Notes under the pieces: model-generated
Seen by the model: the letters and a program-made list of their open reading frames with translations, nothing else
What the model was told of the DNA's origin: nothing
Database searches by the model: none
Translations under genes and position numbers: made by a program
Assembly: GCA_029974985.1 (NCBI GenBank)
Contig: JARKQC010000243.1
Span: 103,461 to 167,460 of the forward strand
Reading direction: 5' to 3'
From: Bacteroidota bacterium
GTDB taxonomy: Bacteria > Bacteroidota > Ignavibacteria > Kapaibacteriales > UBA2268
DNA length: 64,000 bases
Part shown: piece by piece, positions 53,664 to 62,188 of the stretch
Layout: each line of letters opens with the position of its first letter
How positions within the stretch are numbered: the stretch's first letter is position 1

Positions 53664-56600
53664 TTAATATTTAATAAATTTTTTATAATTATTATCTATT
53701 TTTAGATAATAAATTCCATTTGGAATATTAGATATATCAATTCGATAATTTCCATCTTTATTGATAAATAAAGAAAATTTTTGAATTTCAATTCCCAATA
53801 AGTTATAAATTATTGCAGTTGGAAAACTAATATTATTATAATTTAAAATAAAAAAATTATTTGCTGGATTTGGATATAAATATTCATCAGCTGTATTAAA
53901 ATCAACAACATTTGTTTCTGTTTTAGTAGTAAATTTCCAAATTGGCGACCATTTACTGAAATTATCATCTAATTCAGACCTTACTCTCCAAAAATAATCA
54001 GTATTATATTTTGTATTGTAATAGAAACTTGTTGAGTTTTGAACAATATCATCAAATAATAAATTTGTAAATTCTATATTATCTGCAATATTAATGCGAT
54101 ATGAATTAGAGTAAGATAAATCAGACCATTCAAAGTAAGTATTAATATCAACTTCGTTTTGATTATTAATTGGTGAAATTAATTCTGGTATCTGAATTTC
54201 TGTCATAAATTCTCTTATTTCGGACCAATTACTTATTTCATCATCAAAACCCTGTTTAACTCGCCAAAAGTATTTTTTATTATAATCTAATTTATTAATA
54301 TCAAAATAATTATCAAAGAAATTTGTATCTAATAAAATATTCTCAAAATTGATATCATTTGCAATTTGCAAATCAAAATATACATTATGCAAATCAGATT
54401 TCCATTGAATGATGTCGCTAAGCGAAACTCCCTTTTGTGAATTTTCGGGATAGCATAATTTAGGGCTATTAATAATAGTTTTAAATGTCCAAATATTAGT
54501 CCAACTACTTGTATCTAACTTGTTTATTGCTCGTATTTTCCAATAATAATTTTGATTATTTTCTAAATTTTTCACTTGAAATTCAATTTTATTTGATAAA
54601 GTATCAATTAATAATAATTCAAAATCATAATTTTTTGATAATTGTAATTGATATTTTTCGGCGCCATTGACTTCTTGGCATTTTAGTGTAACATTTGGAA
54701 TAATATTTTTACTATTATTTTCGGGATATATTAATGTTGGTTGATTAATTTCACTTGTAAAATTCCAAATTGGCGACCAATTACTTGTGTCATTTTCATA
54801 AAAAACTTTCACTCTCCAATAATATTTTTTATAATTATCATAATCTTTAAAGATATAAAAATTATTATTTAAATAAATTGATTTTAAACTTTTTGAGATA
54901 AATTCATTATCATCAGATATTTGTAATAAGTAAGATTTAGCATTTTTTATATCATACCATATTAAACTATCATTTGAATTATATCCAAAAGAATTATTTA
55001 TTGGTTTTATTAGTTTTGTAGAAAGTGTATTATTATCCAATGTAGTAAACAAATTTATTTGAGACCAATTTGAAGTATCTTTGCTATTTAATCCTCTTAT
55101 TCTCCAATAATATGTTGTATTATAATCAAGATTATAAATTTCACATTCGAGATAATTTTTTGTTATAAGTGTATCAATTATTAAATCTTTCATATTTACA
55201 GATTTTGAAATTTGTAATTGATAATTTTCAACAGAATTAGATTTATTCCATTTGAAGAAAATATTGGTCGCTAAATCTTTTTGATTATTTTGAGGTGAAA
55301 TAATAGTCGGAGTATCTAAATGATATGATACTAAAAGAAATTCGCCAAAATTTGAAAAATCAGCTGAAATTTTATTATTATCTGAGTTATAATTACTAAT
55401 TAAAGGTTTAAAAATACCTTCTGATTCCTTATTACGAGCAAATACAACAATACTTTTTGGTTTAGTTATATCATTTATTGTATTCAAATCAAAACTAATT
55501 ATACCATTGATTTTTGATATATTTTGCGTACTTAACACCCATCTATTATTAATAATTGATGTAAAGCTCGAATCACTGAATTTAGCATTTTGTGGTATAT
55601 AATTATGTTTTTCTATTGCTGTAAAGCCTTTTCCTTGTAAATTATTAATTTTTAACTCAACTCCTGTTGTAAATTTTGAATCATTAAAGATATAATTTCC
55701 ATTATTATTAATATCTTTATAAACGGCATTCATTTTAGTTATATATCTTGTAGCATTGAAAAAGCTTTGTAATTTATCACCTAAATAATTTAATTTAAAA
55801 GCAATTGTATTATCTGGTTTAACCTCTAATACACGAGTATTATATTTTAATGAACCAAAAGAAATCACTGTATTACCATTTATAAGACGTCGTGCTGATC
55901 CCATACTTGTAACGAAATAATCTGGATTATTTCTATATTCCCATACTTTTTTTGCAGTTTTGAGGGTGTAATCCATTTCGTATTCAACAGCTCTCGAATA
56001 CTCGACGGGCTTATAATTTCCATTATCAAAAAGTAATATATTACCATTTGGCAAAATATTTATTGAATGTTGATGAGAAAATCCATAAAATCCATTGATA
56101 GTATCATTTAAGTACCTAAATTCGTTGTTTCTACAATTTTTTCCACCAAATCGCCATATAATATTTCCCGTACTTTTGTCAATTTTCGTTATTTCATCAA
56201 GAAATCTCATTGATACAAGTATATTGCCATCGCTATCTTCAGTAAAAGAATTAGCATGTGTAAAATCAATTGTTGAATATGTTAAATCAATATCTGGGGT
56301 AACATCTGTAATATTATAATGGTCTAAGGCTTTCCATTCCCAATAAACTTTTCCTGTTCTATCTGTTTCAACTAAAACCGCAGAAACTACATTCGTATTT
56401 TGTTTACCTCCATCAACAATTTGCGATAAATCCATCTCCCTTTTTTCCATACATAATACTAAGTAATGTCCATTTGAAAGTAGTAGAACATCATGAATAT
56501 CAATTGCATAATCCCGCGGAAAAGCTATACTATCAACAATTTGAAAATCCTCGTTTATTAACAAGAATGTTTTTACACTATATGCAATCCATAAACCATT

Positions 56601-56831
56601 ATTAAGAAGTTTAAATGGGACTATTTTATTCGGCGGATTCTTTGGTATAATAAAATTTCCATAATTATCCATCAAATTATAGGTCGAATCTTTGCTCCAA
56701 CCAAAATTTAAATAACCTGGTGATGGATTATTTAATATTTCAACTTGCCATTCATTAACTTGCGAAATAGTTTTAGAATAAACTAATAGTAAGTTTATAA
56801 GATATATTAATAGAAATATTTTTTTTTTCAT
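53664..56831 (-). CDS. Secreted arylsulfotransferase-like protein with five Fn3-type repeats and T9SS sorting domain
   Basis: This is a 1055-residue protein. A signal peptide (~1-21) is followed by an arylsulfotransferase (ASST)-like propeller at ~25-400, with DIHDVLLLSNGHYL, DFTHANSFTEDSDGNILVS, IIWRFGG, FSHQHSINILPNGNILLFDNGN and SRAVEYEMDY. The HQHS and nearby His positions suit the family's active site. Residues ~507-970 comprise five ~92-residue fibronectin-type repeats, each ending with a Y(Y/F)W(R/K)(V/I)…SxW(S/T)…F.T pattern. The last ~80 residues (YLYPNPANNFFIL…IPNGIYYLKI) are a T9SS type A sorting domain. The protein should be exported across the outer membrane. Substrate and true sulfotransferase activity are not established. 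Confidence 0.8.
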   Translation of the reverse strand: MKKKIFLLIYLINLLLVYSKTISQVNEWQVEILNNPSPGYLNFGWSKDSTYNLMDNYGNFIIPKNPPNKIVPFKLLNNGLWIAYSVKTFLLINEDFQIVDSIAFPRDYAIDIHDVLLLSNGHYLVLCMEKREMDLSQIVDGGKQNTNVVSAVLVETDRTGKVYWEWKALDHYNITDVTPDIDLTYSTIDFTHANSFTEDSDGNILVSMRFLDEITKIDKSTGNIIWRFGGKNCRNNEFRYLNDTINGFYGFSHQHSINILPNGNILLFDNGNYKPVEYSRAVEYEMDYTLKTAKKVWEYRNNPDYFVTSMGSARRLINGNTVISFGSLKYNTRVLEVKPDNTIAFKLNYLGDKLQSFFNATRYITKMNAVYKDINNNGNYIFNDSKFTTGVELKINNLQGKGFTAIEKHNYIPQNAKFSDSSFTSIINNRWVLSTQNISKINGIISFDLNTINDITKPKSIVVFARNKESEGIFKPLISNYNSDNNKISADFSNFGEFLLVSYHLDTPTIISPQNNQKDLATNIFFKWNKSNSVENYQLQISKSVNMKDLIIDTLITKNYLECEIYNLDYNTTYYWRIRGLNSKDTSNWSQINLFTTLDNNTLSTKLIKPINNSFGYNSNDSLIWYDIKNAKSYLLQISDDNEFISKSLKSIYLNNNFYIFKDYDNYKKYYWRVKVFYENDTSNWSPIWNFTSEINQPTLIYPENNSKNIIPNVTLKCQEVNGAEKYQLQLSKNYDFELLLIDTLSNKIEFQVKNLENNQNYYWKIRAINKLDTSSWTNIWTFKTIINSPKLCYPENSQKGVSLSDIIQWKSDLHNVYFDLQIANDINFENILLDTNFFDNYFDINKLDYNKKYFWRVKQGFDDEISNWSEIREFMTEIQIPELISPINNQNEVDINTYFEWSDLSYSNSYRINIADNIEFTNLLFDDIVQNSTSFYYNTKYNTDYFWRVRSELDDNFSKWSPIWKFTTKTETNVVDFNTADEYLYPNPANNFFILNYNNISFPTAIIYNLLGIEIQKFSLFINKDGNYRIDISNIPNGIYYLKIDNNYKKFIKY

Positions 56832-56916
56832 TGTTAAATATAATTTGTAATTATTTAATAATATTAATCTTTAGCTATATATAATTATAAATATTAATTA
56901 AAAAGAAATATTTTAA

Positions 56917-58236
56917 TTAACTATTATTAGTAAACTTATCAAGCAATTCAGCTAAATATTTTGCTGAATTTCTTCTTTCATATTTTTTTATTTCATCAAT
57001 ATTTGGTTTATAAAAATTTTCTGAATTTTCCCATTTTTTATAATAATCGAAATAAATATCCTCAATAAAATTTTGTTTTGTTTGATGTGCAATTTTGCCG
57101 GAATTTGTCTCATTAATCAATCTTCCTACTGCACCATTTTCAGGACCAATTGCAATAATAGGTTTTTGTACACCAATATATTCGTAAACTTTTCCCGGAA
57201 CGATTTCTTCGCTTTCTTTAGATTCATCAACAACTAATAGTAATGCATCGGAAGTCATTAAATTACTGATACTATCAATATGTGCCATATAAGAAATAAC
57301 TTCGATTTTATTTGAAAAACTCGTCTTTTCAAACATATCGTGAACCTCGTTACCAAAGCGACCTATAAATCTAAATTTAATCTTATTAACATCAATTTTT
57401 TTATCTACAATCAACTGTTCTACAGCTTCAAATAATACTTTGGGATTGCGTCTGCCATACATAGAACCCGTATATGTCAAAGTAAATTCAGAATTTTCTT
57501 TAAATTCAATTTTTGGAAAATCCTCAGAATCATAGCCATTTGGAACATGATGAAATTTATTTTTATCTAATTCTGGATATTTAGTAATTGCATCTTTTAT
57601 TATTCCCACCCAAGCACATTCAACAGCTTTTGCTTCTGAAAATGTTGATTTTTCAAAAGATTTATCAATATATTTTGGTAAAAACCAGCGTTTTGGCGAA
57701 GATATAAATCCAGTCCAAGGATCACGAAAACCCGCTATCCAAGGAATATTATATTTTCTTTGAACATACCGTGCAATTAAAGAGCAAGTATATGGTGGTG
57801 ATGAGCTATATACTGCATCAATTTTTTTTTCTTTTAGCAAATTATCAATAGCAGTTCTTGCAGTAAAATACCATGCTATTCTTGCATCTGGTATGAAAAA
57901 TGTTGCTCTAATAAATTCAGCAAATTTTTCTACAATACTAATTTTTTGATTATCTTTTTTTATAACATTTACATCAATAGCAGTGTTTTTATCTTTCCTT
58001 GTAATAAAACGATATAAATCATAAGGTTCGTAGATATGAGTTCGAATAACTTGCACATCTTTCGGAATTTGTTCAAGTAGCGATCCATCTTTTGCGGGAA
58101 AATCGCCATTTGAAACAGTTAAAACAATAGGATTCCAGCCAAATTCTCTAATATATTTAATATGCTTTAATACTCTTTGAACTCCTGGTCCGCCAGAAGG
58201 TGGAAAATAATATGCAATTACAAGTAAATTTTTCAC
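56917..58236 (-). CDS. Glycosyltransferase family 4 protein
   Basis: This is a 439-residue protein with the GT-B fold. The N-terminus LLVIAYYFPPSGGPGVQRVLKHIKYIREFGWNPIVLT is typical of GT4 starts. A second Rossmann half contains LTYTGSMYGRRNPKVLFEAVEQL and the sugar-nucleotide region PGKVYEYIGVQKPIIAIGPENG with E-x7-E type acid residues. It probably builds surface polysaccharide in the cytoplasm. The start is GTG 58236, since no in-frame ATG is near. The neighbouring genes are divergent or unrelated, so the glycan cannot be named. Confidence 0.88.
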   Translation of the reverse strand: MKNLLVIAYYFPPSGGPGVQRVLKHIKYIREFGWNPIVLTVSNGDFPAKDGSLLEQIPKDVQVIRTHIYEPYDLYRFITRKDKNTAIDVNVIKKDNQKISIVEKFAEFIRATFFIPDARIAWYFTARTAIDNLLKEKKIDAVYSSSPPYTCSLIARYVQRKYNIPWIAGFRDPWTGFISSPKRWFLPKYIDKSFEKSTFSEAKAVECAWVGIIKDAITKYPELDKNKFHHVPNGYDSEDFPKIEFKENSEFTLTYTGSMYGRRNPKVLFEAVEQLIVDKKIDVNKIKFRFIGRFGNEVHDMFEKTSFSNKIEVISYMAHIDSISNLMTSDALLLVVDESKESEEIVPGKVYEYIGVQKPIIAIGPENGAVGRLINETNSGKIAHQTKQNFIEDIYFDYYKKWENSENFYKPNIDEIKKYERRNSAKYLAELLDKFTNNS

Positions 58237-58386
58237 AAAATATTTTTTAATAATTTCTAAAACAATTTATGACGAATAGATTAATTAAAATTTTTTTATT
58301 TTAATTATATTAATAATTCTAACACTAAATAAACTTATAATAAGTTAATTATATCTTTATTTTAGCTATTATTCGAATTAAAAAAA

Positions 58387-58719
58387 ATGAATCAGAATAT
58401 TGTGCATTGGATTATTCTTGTTATAGCTGGTATTTTCGAAGTATCTTGGGCTATAAGTATGAAATTATCAAATGGTTTTACAGATATTAAATGGTCAATA
58501 ATTACTATCATTTTATTAATAATTAGTATGGGTTTGCTTGCCTTTACACTTAAATTTCTTCCAGTTGGCACTGCTTATGCAGTATGGACGGGTATTGGTG
58601 CTATTGGAACTGCTACTCTTGGGATAATATTATTTAAAGAATCAGCAGAATTTTGGAGAGTTTTCTTTATTTCACTGATACTTATCGGTATTATTGGTTT
58701 AAAATTTGTAACAAAATAA
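58387..58719 (+). CDS. SMR-family exporter, SugE/Gdx-like (guanidinium efflux type)
   Basis: This 110-residue protein has four membrane helices. The first carries the essential Glu18 in IAGIFEVSWAISMKLSNGF. The WAxxxK…GF signature after Glu is characteristic of the SugE/Gdx (guanidinium exporter) branch, as opposed to the EmrE/Qac branch. LPVGTAYAVWTGIGAIGTA in the third helix is the other family hallmark. It acts as a dual-topology dimer in the inner membrane. No guanidine riboswitch is recognisable in the 150 nt upstream. The stop is 1 nt from the convergent heptosyltransferase gene stop. Confidence 0.9.
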   Translation: MNQNIVHWIILVIAGIFEVSWAISMKLSNGFTDIKWSIITIILLIISMGLLAFTLKFLPVGTAYAVWTGIGAIGTATLGIILFKESAEFWRVFFISLILIGIIGLKFVTK

Positions 58720-58720
58720 A

Positions 58721-59764
58721 TTAATCATAAATTGACTTTAAAAAATCATTTATTCTGTCTGCGGCATATTGAGGAGTAATTTTTTTCATACAATTAAAAT
58801 GCAACAAAGGGCAATGCTTTCTACCAATATGAGTACAAGGCCTGCAATATAATTCTGTTTCGAGTATAATATTCGGCACTCTAAAAGGCTCGAAACCTAA
58901 TTCTTTTGTTGTAGAGCCAAAAAATGTTGCAACTGGCACTTGCCTTGCGGCTGCAATATGCATTAATCCAGTATCATTTGTAATAAGTAAATCAGCTTTA
59001 TCAATGATTTCAGCACTTTCGATTAATGAGGTTTTACCACAAAAGTTTTGTAAAAAATGATTTTGAGATGATATTTTCTCAATTACCAATTTATCGTTTA
59101 CGCCTCCAAGCAATGTAATCGAACTACATTTTTCTTTAATTAACTCAATTAATTCTATATAATACTCAGTTAACCACATTTTTGTTTTATGATAAGCTCC
59201 CGGTGCAATTACAATATTAAATTTTTCTTTTGGAGTGAATTTTTTTGAATGAGCTAAATATTTATTATTTGTTAAATCACTATTTAGCCAAAATTCTAAA
59301 CCCAATTTATCATCTTCTAATTCATAATTTTTTAAAGTATTCATATAAATATTATGAATTTTTTGATATTCTTTATTTTTTCCAATTTTTAAATAGACTA
59401 ATCCAAGTTTAAATAATCTTCTTTTGTCAATAGAATAAATTAGATTGCTTAAATTTTTCCGAATTAATTTTGTTCTTGAATTATTATGTAAATCAATAAT
59501 AATATCATATTTTCCATTTTTTGATAATAATTTGTTTTCAAAACCCTCTAATTCATCATTTGATATTTTTTTCTCAATAGTTAATAAATTATCAATATTT
59601 TTATTTAATAAATAAATATCTCTAAAATGTGAAAATACTAAAAAATCAATTTGAGAATTAGGAAATTTTGCTCTCAATATTCGAACAAAGGCTGTAGTAA
59701 GAACAATATCACCTATTGAACTTAATCGAATTACTAAAATTTTTTTTGGAAATAAATTATTCAT
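58721..59764 (-). CDS. Glycosyltransferase family 9 (heptosyltransferase, WaaF/WaaC-like)
   Basis: This is a 347-residue protein from ATG 59764. A longer reading to TTG 59821 would lie inside the -7 promoter box, so it is excluded. The N-terminus ILVIRLSSIGDIVLTTAFVRIL with VLVFSHFRDIY, and the C-terminal half APGAYHKTKMW, LLGGVNDKLV, FCGKTSLIE, ITNDTGLMHIAAA and GSTTKELGFEPF, match LPS heptosyltransferases. Four Cys/His residues near the end (YCRPCTHIGRKHC) recur in FCB members. It adds heptose or a related sugar to the lipid A-Kdo core. Confidence 0.9.
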   Translation of the reverse strand: MNNLFPKKILVIRLSSIGDIVLTTAFVRILRAKFPNSQIDFLVFSHFRDIYLLNKNIDNLLTIEKKISNDELEGFENKLLSKNGKYDIIIDLHNNSRTKLIRKNLSNLIYSIDKRRLFKLGLVYLKIGKNKEYQKIHNIYMNTLKNYELEDDKLGLEFWLNSDLTNNKYLAHSKKFTPKEKFNIVIAPGAYHKTKMWLTEYYIELIELIKEKCSSITLLGGVNDKLVIEKISSQNHFLQNFCGKTSLIESAEIIDKADLLITNDTGLMHIAAARQVPVATFFGSTTKELGFEPFRVPNIILETELYCRPCTHIGRKHCPLLHFNCMKKITPQYAADRINDFLKSIYD

Positions 59765-59818
59765 TTTTAAAATATGAAATAAAAATCGTAAATTCGTACT
59801 TTGTAAATTATCAATATT

Positions 59819-59826
59819 CAAAAATA
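59819..59826 (-). promoter_or_regulatory. -7 promoter box for the heptosyltransferase gene
   Basis: Minus-strand TATTTTTG, 55 nt before ATG 59764 and overlapping a TTG once readable as a start. It fixes the true start further downstream. Confidence 0.55.
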
Positions 59827-59836
59827 TAAAAGTAAA

Positions 59837-60181
59837 ATGAATTATACAGAAGAAAATAAAGATAATATTGTGATTTTCAAATTAGAGAATCAAACAGTCG
59901 AGGGAAATGTTTCTACAGAATTCAAAGCAAAAATGTTAATTATTGCCCAGCCCAATATTGATGCTTTGATAATAGATTTATCAAAAGTCGAGGCTATTGA
60001 TAGTTCTGGTTTGGGCGCATTATTACTTGCTAATAGACAATTAAAAGATAATGATATTCCCGTTATTTTAGTTGGAGTTAGAGATTTTGTTCGTAGTCTT
60101 ATGAGTATGACTAAAATTGACGAGGTATTTCTTTTTTATCCAACTATTGATGAAGCTATAAAAGCTCTTCAAGAAGATTAA
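59837..60181 (+). CDS. STAS-domain anti-sigma-factor antagonist-like protein
   Basis: This 114-residue single-STAS protein resembles SpoIIAA/RsbV: IDALIIDLSKVEAIDSSGLGALL, with the candidate phosphorylated Ser57, then IPVILVGVRDFVRSLMSMTKIDEVF. These proteins are regulated by phosphorylation by a partner kinase and release a sigma factor or other target. No HATPase kinase, PP2C phosphatase or sigma factor is adjacent, so its partners are elsewhere. It is transcribed alone, followed by a terminator. Confidence 0.9.
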   Translation: MNYTEENKDNIVIFKLENQTVEGNVSTEFKAKMLIIAQPNIDALIIDLSKVEAIDSSGLGALLLANRQLKDNDIPVILVGVRDFVRSLMSMTKIDEVFLFYPTIDEAIKALQED

Positions 60182-60211
60182 ATTAATATTGAGTCTTTAA
60201 TATTAAAAATT

Positions 60212-60246
60212 ACTTCTGTTTGTACTTTATCAAGCAGAAGTTTTTT
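60212..60246 (+). terminator. Intrinsic terminator after the STAS gene
   Basis: ACTTCTGTTT (60212-60221) / AAGCAGAAGT (60232-60241), a 10-bp stem with one G-U pair and a 10-base loop, followed by T6. It is about 30 nt after the stop and convergent with the ABC exporter. Confidence 0.8.
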
Positions 60247-60257
60247 AATTATTTAAA

Positions 60258-62006
60258 CTATAAATCATCAATTTCTTGCGCTATTTGTTGTAATTTATAA
60301 ATTTCAGCATAGCGTCCACCCTTTTCAATTAAATCATTGTGATTTCCTTCTTCAATTATTTTACCATTATCAAGCATGATAATTTTATCTGCATTTTTAA
60401 TTGATGATAAGCGATGTGAAATAATAATTGTAGTTCTGTTTTTCATTATTTCTTTTAGTTCTCTTAAAACAAAATCTTCAGTATTAGTATCAACTGCTGA
60501 TAAAGAATCATCAAGAATTAAAATTTTGGGATTTACTAATATTGCTCTTGCTATAGCAATTCTTTGTTTTTGACCGCCAGAAAGTGTTATACCGCGTTCA
60601 CCAAGAATTGTATCATATTTTTCTGAAAATGTATTAATTTCTTCTTCTAATTTACATTTATATGCCGCTTCTTTAATTTCATCAAAACTTGCCGTATCTT
60701 TTCCAAATTTAATATTATTTAGAATTGTATCAGAAAACAAAAATGTATTTTGAGAAACAAAACCAATATTTTTACGAAGTTTTTCGAGTGTATATTCTTT
60801 TATATCAATATTATCAATTAAAATTTTTCCTTCACTAATATCAAATAATCGTGAGATTAGATTTACTAATGATGTTTTTCCCGAGCCAATTCCACCGACA
60901 ATACCCAGAGTCGAGCCTTTTTCGATTTTCAAATCAATATTTTTTAAAATATATGGCAAGGAATCCGAATATCTTAATGAAACATTTTCAAAAATAATTT
61001 CTCCATTTTGTATTTCTAAATTACTATTTGAATTAATATTATCGCTAATATCTGTTCTTTGCTCCATTAAATTTCCAAGTCGAGACGCAGATGCCGAGCC
61101 GCGCTGAACTAAATTTGTTATCCAGCCGATAGCGGCGACAGGCCAAATCAATAATTCGAGATATATAAAAAATTGAATTAAGTCGCCAAGAGTAGATTGC
61201 CCGTTAATTACTTGATTACCACCATATAACAATACTCCTAATTGAGATAGTCCGACAAGAACCATTAATATTGGCATCATTATAGCCTCGAGCCGTGCTA
61301 ATTTAAGATTTTTTAAAAGATAAGATCTACTCATATTTGCAAATTTCAATGATTCATACATTTCTCTTGTGTATGCTCTTATTACTCTAACTCCCGAAAT
61401 AGATTCTTGCGATAATGTGGTTAAATCAGCAAATTGTGCTTGTACATCTTTAAATGCAATATGAATTTTTTTCCCTATCAAATATGTAATATATGCTAAT
61501 ATTGGCAATGGTAATAGACCAATTAGTGTAATCATTGGATTTAATGATAACATAAAATAAAGTGCTAAAGTAAATGTAGTAAGTGTATTAGCAGAATACA
61601 TTATCGCTGGACCTAAAAATTCCCTTGCGGCTGGTATATCATTCGTAGCATAAGCCATAAGATTACCCGTCGGATTCTGATGATAAAACGCAGACGATTG
61701 ATATTTGATAGAATCAAACATATCTTTTCGTAAATCATATTCTATTTCACGAGATGCAACAATAATAGTTCTACGAGTCCAAAACATAAAAAAACCACTA
61801 AAAAATACTAATATTAAAATTTTAGCAATTTCAATAAATATTGTTTCGATAGTAAATTCACCCGTACCAATTGTATCAACGGTTCTCCCTACTATTCTTG
61901 GAACATAAGTAGAAGCTAAATTTGAAATAGTTACAAATATAAATCCTAAAATTAATTTATTCTTATATTTTATTAGATATGGTAATAGTCTCTTTAGTTC
62001 ATTCAT
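60258..62006 (-). CDS. ABC exporter, fused permease-ATPase (MdlA/YheI-like half)
   Basis: This is a 582-residue protein. Residues ~1-320 are a six-helix type I exporter permease. The ATPase domain at ~345-575 has Walker A VGGIGSGKTSL (~residue 376), Q-loop FVSQNTFLF, signature LSGGQKQRIAIARAI and Walker B ILILDDSLSAVD. The position that is normally a catalytic Glu reads Asp (DDSLSAVD). This substitution marks the degenerate half of heterodimers such as YheI/BmrC and MdlA. The H-loop IISHR is intact. A partner half is not in the window; the adjacent genes are STAS and ftcD. The substrate is unknown. Confidence 0.9.
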   Translation of the reverse strand: MNELKRLLPYLIKYKNKLILGFIFVTISNLASTYVPRIVGRTVDTIGTGEFTIETIFIEIAKILILVFFSGFFMFWTRRTIIVASREIEYDLRKDMFDSIKYQSSAFYHQNPTGNLMAYATNDIPAAREFLGPAIMYSANTLTTFTLALYFMLSLNPMITLIGLLPLPILAYITYLIGKKIHIAFKDVQAQFADLTTLSQESISGVRVIRAYTREMYESLKFANMSRSYLLKNLKLARLEAIMMPILMVLVGLSQLGVLLYGGNQVINGQSTLGDLIQFFIYLELLIWPVAAIGWITNLVQRGSASASRLGNLMEQRTDISDNINSNSNLEIQNGEIIFENVSLRYSDSLPYILKNIDLKIEKGSTLGIVGGIGSGKTSLVNLISRLFDISEGKILIDNIDIKEYTLEKLRKNIGFVSQNTFLFSDTILNNIKFGKDTASFDEIKEAAYKCKLEEEINTFSEKYDTILGERGITLSGGQKQRIAIARAILVNPKILILDDSLSAVDTNTEDFVLRELKEIMKNRTTIIISHRLSSIKNADKIIMLDNGKIIEEGNHNDLIEKGGRYAEIYKLQQIAQEIDDL

Positions 62007-62131
62007 TAATTTTTTGAATAAAAAAAATATAATAAGACGATATTTATAATGATTATTACAATTATTTTAAAATTATTCGATTAAATATTACTTAAATCAC
62101 TAACAATTATGAACATTAATTTAAAAATGAT

Positions 62132-62139
62132 TAACTTTG
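62132..62139 (+). promoter_or_regulatory. -7 promoter box for ftcD
   Basis: TAACTTTG matches TAnnTTTG, 49 nt before the ATG at 62189. It lies in the divergent gap with the ABC exporter. Confidence 0.5.
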
Positions 62140-62188
62140 TAATTGTATTAATTGCTATTTTAAAAAAATAATTTAAAAAAAGAATAAT

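Noticed and set aside
58237..58386. Guanidine riboswitch before the SugE/Gdx-like gene
   Set aside because: Only one ACGA and no paired hairpins; nothing resembling the known classes by eye.
59765..59821. TTG-initiated extension of the heptosyltransferase
   Set aside because: The TTG is part of the minus-strand TATTTTTG promoter box and the extra residues are not conserved in the family.
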